Assembly: GCA_963576725.1 (NCBI GenBank)
Contig: OY755240.1
Span: forward strand, 15,120,378-15,184,377
Direction: 5' to 3'
DNA: 64,000 nucleotides
Origin: Azorinus chamasolen
Lineage: Eukaryota; Mollusca; Bivalvia; Cardiida; Solecurtidae
Made by a program: the position numbers and the translations under genes. Every line of letters starts with the position of its first letter. Position 1 is the stretch's first letter. This document shows, piece after piece, positions 52,514 through 61,500 of the stretch. The notes beneath the pieces were generated by a model, which saw only the letters and a program-made list of their open reading frames with translations, was not told the origin of the DNA and made no database searches.

Positions 52514-55500
52514 GTAACATACTTTTTAAAATTAATCAACTATCAGATGATAAAAGATGTTTGAGCTTTTAATGAAGAACTTGGCGGTTATTTTAGACAT
52601 ATACCGGTATCTTACTAAATATTTTGACAGACAGGCCCAGGAAAGTAAGTCCTGAATAAAGCAGTTTAATTAGACTCTGCGCTATTTGTTAACTCTTCGC
52701 TTGCTGAATTTTAAAATACATTTCTCCTTCTTTACCCATGCCCTGTTGTATAATTACATATATCTTCACTGTGTACACATATTTCATTGTGCAATCACTG
52801 CTGTGGAGTGCATTGGTTGTACAATCAACTTGTAAATAGTGAAGACCCTGATGAGACAGCTCCTGCAGGAGCTGTCTCATCTGGGTCTTCACTATTTACA
52901 GGTACGTATATTGACGTGAATAGCAAGAGAAGGGTTAATATGTTAGACTAATTCAGTGATATCAAAATGTTACAAACTTGAACTATGCAGCTTTACAAAT
53001 TGGTGGATATGGTACAGTAAAACACTCTAAACTGGAATTCTAGTGGAGAATTTAGATACGTTTAGGCAGGTGGCCCCTAGAGGAGCTTTCTGCATGGCTT
53101 TCATCTTGCATTAAGCTACTGCTTGTCTCCAAGACTGATATTTATACTAAATTTAACGTCCGGTTTAGAGAGGTTTTACTGTATACTGGATGTTCAAACA
53201 TTTAGGGTGAATATAGCTTTCATTTATAAATTCCTATTTGCAGATAATGACCTGACCGTCATTTGCAAATGAGTTGGATCTATGTCTGGGGTCAAGTAAC
53301 TGGCAGGGTGCAGGATACAAACTGTTTAAGCCTTTCTCTAATGAACATTCATAAACGCAAAATATTATGATGTCATGAATATCAATTAGATAACTTGTTG
53401 TAATAGCACATGTTCACCTGAGTTTTTGGCCACAGTAGAAACTGTAGAACCATATCTTAATAATAAATATTATGATATAATTAAACAGAGCAGGTCAGAT
53501 CAGGTGGCTTCTCTAGGAGCTATCTTATCTGGATCTACCCTGTTTGCAAATGCATAGTCGAGGCATAGTTATGGAGTAAAGGGTTATCATTTGAATAGAT
53601 CACCTCATTAATATTCTATTTTTATGCCCCCAAAGGTGGGCATATAGTAATCGAATTGTCCGTCCTTCCGTCTGTCCGTCTGTCCGTCCGTCCGTCTGTC
53701 CGTCAGTCCGTCTGTCCGCACTCACCAAAGGGTAGTTGTGTGACTTTTTCTAACTAGTCCCACAAGTAAAATCATTAACCTGGCCATCTCTTGTGACATT
53801 AACCTGGCCATTTCTTGTGACATTAACCTGGCCAGTTGTGGGACATAGGGTTAGGGTTAGGGTTAGCTTCCAGATCATTCTTTTCCAAAGTTAGAGCCAA
53901 AAATAGTTTTTCTTGTGGGACTAGTCACACAAGAAAAGATGTTAGTATGTCCGTCCGTCCGTCCGTCTGTCCTTCCGTCCCAAATTCGTGTCCGGTCTGT
54001 AACTTCATCTTCTATCAATGGATTTCAATATAACTTGCCACAAATGTTCACCAGACAGAGACGATGTGTCGCGTTCAACTCCCAGGTCCATGGGTCAAAG
54101 GTCAAGGTCACAGGGTACAATTACTTTGTCACAAATTTCGTGTCCGGTCTGTAACTTCTTTATCTATCAATGGATTTCAATATAACTTGCCACAAATGTT
54201 CACCACACAAAGACGATGTGTCGCGTTCAACTCCCAGGTCCATGGGTCAAAGGTCAAGGTCACAGGGTACAATTACTTTGTCACAAATTTCGTGTCCGGT
54301 CTGTAACTTCTTTATCTATCAATGGATTTCAATAGAACTTGGCACAAATGTTCACCACACAAAGACGATGTGTCGCGTTCAACCTTCAGGTCCATGGGTC
54401 AAAGGTCAAGGTCACAGGGTACAATTACTTTGTAACATATTTCGTGTCCGGCCTGTAACTTCTTTATCTATCAATAGATTTCAATATAACTTGGCACAAA
54501 TGTTCACCACACAAAGACGATGTGTCGCTTTCAACTCCCAGGTCCATAGGTCAAAGGTCAAGGTCACTGGGTACAATTACTTTGTCACAAATTTCGTGTC
54601 CGGTCTGCAACTTCTTTACATATCAATGGATTTCAATATGATTTGGCACAAATGTTCACCAGACAAAGATGATGTGTCGCTTTCAACTCCCTGGTCCATG
54701 GGTCAAAGGTCAAGGTCACAGGGTACAATTACTTTGTCACAAATTTCGTGTCCGGTCTGTAACATCTTTATCTATCAATGGATTTCAATATAACTTGGCA
54801 CAGAATTTCACCAGACAAAGACGATGTGTCGCATTCAGCTCCCTGGTCCATATGTCAAAGGTCAAGGTCACATGGTACAATTACTTGTTTATCTGTGAAT
54901 GGATTTCAAAGGAACCTGGCACAAATGTTCACCACACAAAGACGATGTGTCAACTCCCTGGTCCATGGGTCAAAGGTCAAGGCCACAGGGTACAATTTTT
55001 GGGGGCATTTGTCACGTGATTGTGACATCTCTTGTTTAATACTTGAATTTGTGCCTTATGCATAAACTTAACCTTTTCCTCATACAAACGTTTTTTCACG
55101 CACCTGCAAACAGAGTAAACCACGATAAGACGGCTCCTAGATGAGCAGTCTGATCAGGGTCTGCTCTGTTTGCTAATGGAAATTGATAGATCTGTTTCTT
55201 TTGTTCCTAAAATGGCTGAAATGTTCCAACTTCCACATTTCACTGTAACTAATTTCTCCATGAATATTCAGTAGGTATTGAAATTTGTAATAAACATAGA
55301 ACAGGGAAAGGGTTAATTATTATCCTCAGATTTATGTAATTCCATAAGCAAACATAGCAGACTCTGATCAGATGGCTAAAAAAGGAAACACCTGATCTGG
55401 GTTTGCTCTGTATGCAAAGGTGTTAACTCTTTGCAAGCTAGCGGCAAAACTGTGATTACATATGCAAACAGTTTGGATCCAGATGAGACGCCGCATAATG

Positions 55501-58500
55501 CGGCGTTTCATCAGGATCCAAACTGTTTGTCATCGTGACCATATTTTTGCAAAACAATAAGAGAACATTTATTTTAAGAATTGAAGAGTTAATGGAGTAA
55601 AGTGTTAACCTAGCTAATTGCTTTCCGAAACATTTTACAGTGATTTGGACATAAATAGTTTTTAAATACATAAATAATTTGATACTTTTTAGCAGTCAAC
55701 AATTTTCATATCAGAATAAAGATGATATACAGTAGAATCTGTCTTAACTGGCCATACATGTATCGAACATAGGTCAGTCTTGAAAAACAGATGGTTGCTT
55801 AATGCAGAGCAAAAGTAATGCAGACAGCTCCAATAACAGCTTTCTGTATTAATTTTCACCTGCATTAAGCTACCACCTGCCTTATAGACCAATAATTAGA
55901 CCTCTTTTTGATAGATGCTAAAGACAGTTTCAACTGTATTCAAATAATAGTACTTCGACAATTTGCTTACAATGGTTATCAACTGTTACATTTTGTTTTA
56001 GGTGCTACAATCATTTCTTGGATTGATCGTGGAGAAGAAGTGTTGTTTTGCAGGTGTGTATCTCATTGTCTGTTGTTATTTTCCTTTTTTTGAAGCGGGA
56101 AATTTAGATTCTCTTCCATCCATTGCTTACTGTCATGCATTCTAAGCTTCAGATGTGTTAGAGGGTATGGATTTGTTGTGTACTTGTGAATAGCACAAGC
56201 TCTTTGAATACAGATTTATCAAAGTGGAAAGGTGCATCATTGTTTTACCCTTTCCCTGTTCTATATTTAGTTGAAATTTCAATACCTACTGAATATTCAC
56301 GGACAATATAGTTAAAATATTAACTATGGAATGTGGAACATCGTAGCCGTATTAGAATCCAAAGAAACATATCTATCACATTCCATTAGCAAACAGAGCA
56401 GACCCTGATCGGAGGGCTCCTATAGGAGCCGTCTGATCTGGGTCTTCTCCGTTTGCAAATACGTGAAAAGGTGTTTATGTGATGGAAAGGGTTAAAGGTA
56501 GAATCCAAACAGTATTAAAGATTTGTATTGGCATGAGGATTTTGAATGATAAACAGTGCAGACCATGGGGTTCTCTCCAAGTGCCCTCTGATCTGGATTG
56601 ACACTATGTGTAAATCACAGCACACTCATTTTCTGCATTCAATGACTGTGCTAAAGTTATTGCCATTCTTGAGCTCAAAGTAAAAAAAACCAAGACACAT
56701 TCCTTTTTATACGCCCACCTAATAAAGGTGGTCGTATATTGTCGTGGCCCTGTCCGTCCGTTCGTTCGTTCGTTCGTTCGTTCGTTCGTTCGTTCGTTCG
56801 TTCGTTCGTTCGTTCGTTCGTTCGTTCGTTTGTTCGTTCGTTCGTTCGTTCGTCCGTCAACATTTTGTTTGTCCGCTGTTTTCTGGGAAAACTATTTAAC
56901 AGATATTAATGAAACTTCACACACATGTTAAATGCATCAAGATCTGAAGTTGAGTTGATTCTGAGGTTCATTTGATTTTTAATTTCAGAGTTATGGCCCT
57001 TGTCCTTAAAAAAATATGCAAATAGTTTGTCCGCTGTTTTCTGGGAAAACTATTTGACAGATATTAATGAAACTTCACACAAATGTTTAAGGCATCAAGA
57101 TCTGAAGCTGATTCGATTCTGAGGTTCATTTGATTTGTCGTTTCGGAGTTATGGCCCTTTTACTTAAAAAATAATGCAAATACATGCAAATAGTTTGTCC
57201 GCTGTTTCCTGGGAAAACTATTTGACAGATATTAATGAAACTTCACACAAATGTTTAATGCATCAAGATCTGAAGCTGAGTTGATTCTGAGGATCATTTG
57301 ATTTGTTGTTTTGGAGTTATGGCCCTTGTCCTTAAAAAATATGCAAATAGTTTGTCCGCTGTTTTCTGGGAAAACTATTTGAGAGATATTAATGAAACTT
57401 CACAAAAATTTTAATGCATCAAGATCTGAAGCTGAATCAATTCTAAGGTTCATTGATTTGTCGTGTCGGAGTTATGGCCCTTGTATTTAAAAAAAATGCA
57501 AATACATGCAAATAGTTTGTCTGCTGTTTTCTGGGAAAACTGTTTGAGAGATATTAATAAAACTTCACACAAATGTTTAATGCATTAAGATTTGAAACTG
57601 AATTGATTCTGAGGATCATTTGATTTTTCGTTGCAGAGTTGTGGCCCTTGTCCTTAAAAAATAATGCAAATAGTTTGTCCGCTGTTTTCTGGGAAAACTA
57701 TTTGACAGATATTAATGAAACTTCATACACATGTTTAATGCATCAAGACCTGAAGCTGAGTTGATTCTGAGGATCATTTGATTTGTTGTTTTGGAGTTAT
57801 GGCCCTTGTCCTTAAAAAATATGCAAATAGTTTGTCCGCTGTTTTCTTTAATAAAAAATAATGCAAATATAGGCATATAGTTTGTCCGCTGTTTTCTGGC
57901 AAAACTGTTTGACAGATATTAATGAAACTTCATACACATGTTTAATGCATCAAGACCTGAAGCTGAGTTGATTCTGAGGATCATTTGATTTGTTGTTTTG
58001 GAGTTATGGCCCTTGTCCTTAAAAAATATGCAAATAGTTTGTCCGCTGTTTTCTGGGAAAACTATTTGAGAGATATTAATGAAACTTCACAAAAATTTTA
58101 ATGCATCAAGATCTGAAGCTGAGTCAATTCTAAGGTTCATTGATTTGTCGTGTCGGAGTTATGGCCCTTGTATTTAAAAAAAATGCAAATACATGCAAAT
58201 AGTTTGTCTGCTGTTTTCTGGGAAAACTGTTTGAGAGATATTAATAAAACTTCACACAAATGTTTAATGCATTAAAATTTGAAACTGAATTGATTCTGAG
58301 GATCATTTGATTTTTCGTTGCAGAGTTGTGGCCCTTGTCCTTAAAAAATAATGCAAATAGTTTGTCCGCTGTTTTCTGGGAAAACTATTTGACAGATATT
58401 AATGAAACTTCACAAAAATGTTAAATGCATCAAGATCTGATGCTGAGTCCATTTTGAGGTTTATTTGATTTGTCGTTTCGGAGTTATGGCCCTTTTACTT

Positions 58501-61500
58501 AAAAAATAATGCAAATATAGGCATATAGTTTGTCCGCTGTTTTCTGGCAAAACTGTTTGACAGATATTAATGAAACTTCATACACATGTTTAATGCATCA
58601 AGACCTGAAGCTAAGTCGATTCTGAGGATCATTTGATTTGTTGTTTAGGAGTTGTGGCCCTTGCACTTAAAAAAATAATGCAAATCTATGCAAATATGAG
58701 GATGGCCATAACTTTTTCATTTGAAATGATATTTCAATTTTTTTATATGGTTAAACCTTAATGTGAATTTTCACATATATTGTGGGGTTTTGATATGTCA
58801 TTTTATTCTAAAGTTATGGTCCTTGAACTTAGTGTGTTCGTTGCTTTGTTTGTCGGTCAACTTTTAGTTTTAGTCTGTTGTTTTCTGGGAAAACTATTAA
58901 AATGATATAAATGAAACTTAACACAAATGTTTTAAGCAACAAAATTTGAAACTGAGTTTATTTTGAGGTTCATTCAGTTTGTCTTTACAGAGTTATGGCC
59001 GTTGCACTTTACAAAAATCTGCAAAAATGAGGATTAGCTGTAACTTTTTTATTTAATAAGATATTCACTTCATTTTTTTAAAAAAATAGTATCACTTTAA
59101 TATGGAAATCAAGATCTGAAGCACAGATTAGAAAATGTCAACACTTATACGGCATGTTGAATCAGAGAAAGTTTGCAAGTGGGCGTATTATGTACCGTAT
59201 GCGGTACTCTTGTTAACTCTTAACCTCATGAATATTTAGTGCATGTGTATAGATAGCATCATAAGCTGTAACCAAAAATACACCTTAACCTTTTTCCTCA
59301 TATAACAACAGAGTAGACCCAGTTCAGGTGGCTCCAGTAGGAGTCATCTAATCAATGTCTAGTCTATTTGCTTATTGAATTATGTAGATCTGATTCTACA
59401 ATTTCTCAAATAATAAACATACATTGTTCATTGACCGTATAAATATTAATCTAACCCTTTCCCTGATGAATATTCATCTAGGAAATAATGATGTCATGAG
59501 TATTAATAAGATTATTGTTTATAATTGCATATGAACACAGGACATTTTGGGTCGGGCAGAAGCTGTAGAATCAGATCTATGTTACACCATAAGCAAACAG
59601 AGAAGACCCTGATCAGACGGCTCCTATAGGAGCCGTCTGATCTGGGTCTACTCTGTTTGCAGATGCGTCAAAATGCGCTTACATAAGGGAAAAGGTTAAC
59701 AAATATTCATGATATCATGAATTCTTGTATATAATTATATTTATGAGAGAAAGGTTACCCAATACAATGTGCTGGATTTTTATGGGGTTTCTTTGCAGCA
59801 AAGATGCGATATTTAACAACAAGAAAGCAATAAGAGGGGGTATACCATTAGTGTTCCGTAAGTATTCAATACCTTTACTATAGTAAAAATTCTGTTCAGT
59901 GTCTCTTGAAACATAAAATATTACTAACCAAGGAGGAAAAGAAGTGTTAACCTGATGTTTGAAGAGAGTTTAAACTTGATGTTTTATATGATTCCATAAG
60001 CAAACAGAGCAGACTAAAATCATATTGCTCCTACAGGTGTGAAAATGTGTTTATATGAAGGAAAGGGTTAATAATGTTTAACCAATTATATTTTGTTTCT
60101 GGTATTTGCTTATGAAATAATGTAGATCTGATCCCCAAGCTTTTACTATGCCTCAATATTCTCTTGTTTATACCTTTATAAATAAATTAATATTGATACT
60201 AATTTTCTTGAATATTCATGAGGTGATATTTTAATGGTGACATCAGTTTGATATTTCATTATAGCAGCCTTTCAGTATGACAGTCTTAGATTATTTACTA
60301 CACGAATATTCATGTATTTTAATTAGCTGAACTTTTATAATAAACTTTTATATAACATATTAAAAATAATTACAGTTTTGGCAATGGCAGAAACTGTAAA
60401 ATCAGACCTATGTTATCCCAAACGCGAACAGAGCAGGTCCTGATCAGAGAGCCATCTCATCAGAGCCTTTTCTAAAAGCATCAAAAGGAAACTCTTTGAA
60501 TAAATTTTAGAATTTTGTAGTTCTGAAACCATTGTGATAAATAGAGCAAATGCTTTATTTATCAGAATGGTTTCAAAAAGAGTATTTATGAAGAAAAGGG
60601 TTAATATATCCTCAGTTGTAAGCCTTTACTCAATACATACACGTCTTAACGCCTTTACAAACAGAGTAGACACAGATTAAATGCTTCTTGTAGGAGTTTC
60701 CTGATATGGGTTCACTCTGTTTATTTATGAAATAATATAGATATGATTCTAATTAGAATCTGATTCCAATCTATTAAACACTTTACTCCATAAGTATCCC
60801 ATTTTTATGCCTTTGCAAACTGGGTACAGTCAGTAGAACCAGATAAGATGGCTCCTATAGGAGTCATCTTATCAGGGTCTGCTCTGTTTGCTTCTTTAAT
60901 ATGATATAATATAGGAATGGTTCTACAATTTCTGCCATGATCACACATTTCTGTCTCCATGTGATATTAAAAGAATGAATCTAATTAATATTCATGATAT
61001 TATTATTTGTGACATGATTATTCATGGAGTAAAGTATTGGTATTCTTGACATAAACTATCATGGAATAAAGGGTTGAAGACTGGCAATTTCACTTCTTTT
61101 TAGTGGTTTGCTTTAACCCTGTCCTTTATATAAATGTTTTTTCAAGCATTTGCAACAGAGTAGATCCAGATCAGATGACTCCTGTAGGAGCAGTCATATC
61201 AGGGTTTGCTCTGTTTGATTAAGAAATTATAATAAATTTGACTCTATATTTTTTACCAATAGCAAACAATCCTGTGTACATATGCCATTAAGAAAAGTCT
61301 ACTAATAAATATTCATGATGTCATTATTTTTTACATGAATATTCATCCTGATAATCATTACAGAGGCTTCACTAATTATTTATTTTCTAGCCAATTTTGG
61401 TCCATGGAGTCTCGGACCTCAGCATGGATTTGCAAGAATCAAACGTTGGGCTTTGGAGTCTAATGACAAGGTGAGATTTACAGTGATAACTCCTTAATTT

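Noticed and set aside
53848..53866. Telomere or chromosome end
   Set aside because: Only about three TTAGGG units inside a repeat element with ordinary sequence on both sides.
54170..54793. 207-codon reading in the 152 bp array
   Set aside because: The unit length lets one frame stay open; the translation is a repeat of the same nonsense phrase in shifting frames.
56675..56931. ERTN- and FVRS-repeat proteins
   Set aside because: Translations of the TTCG microsatellite.
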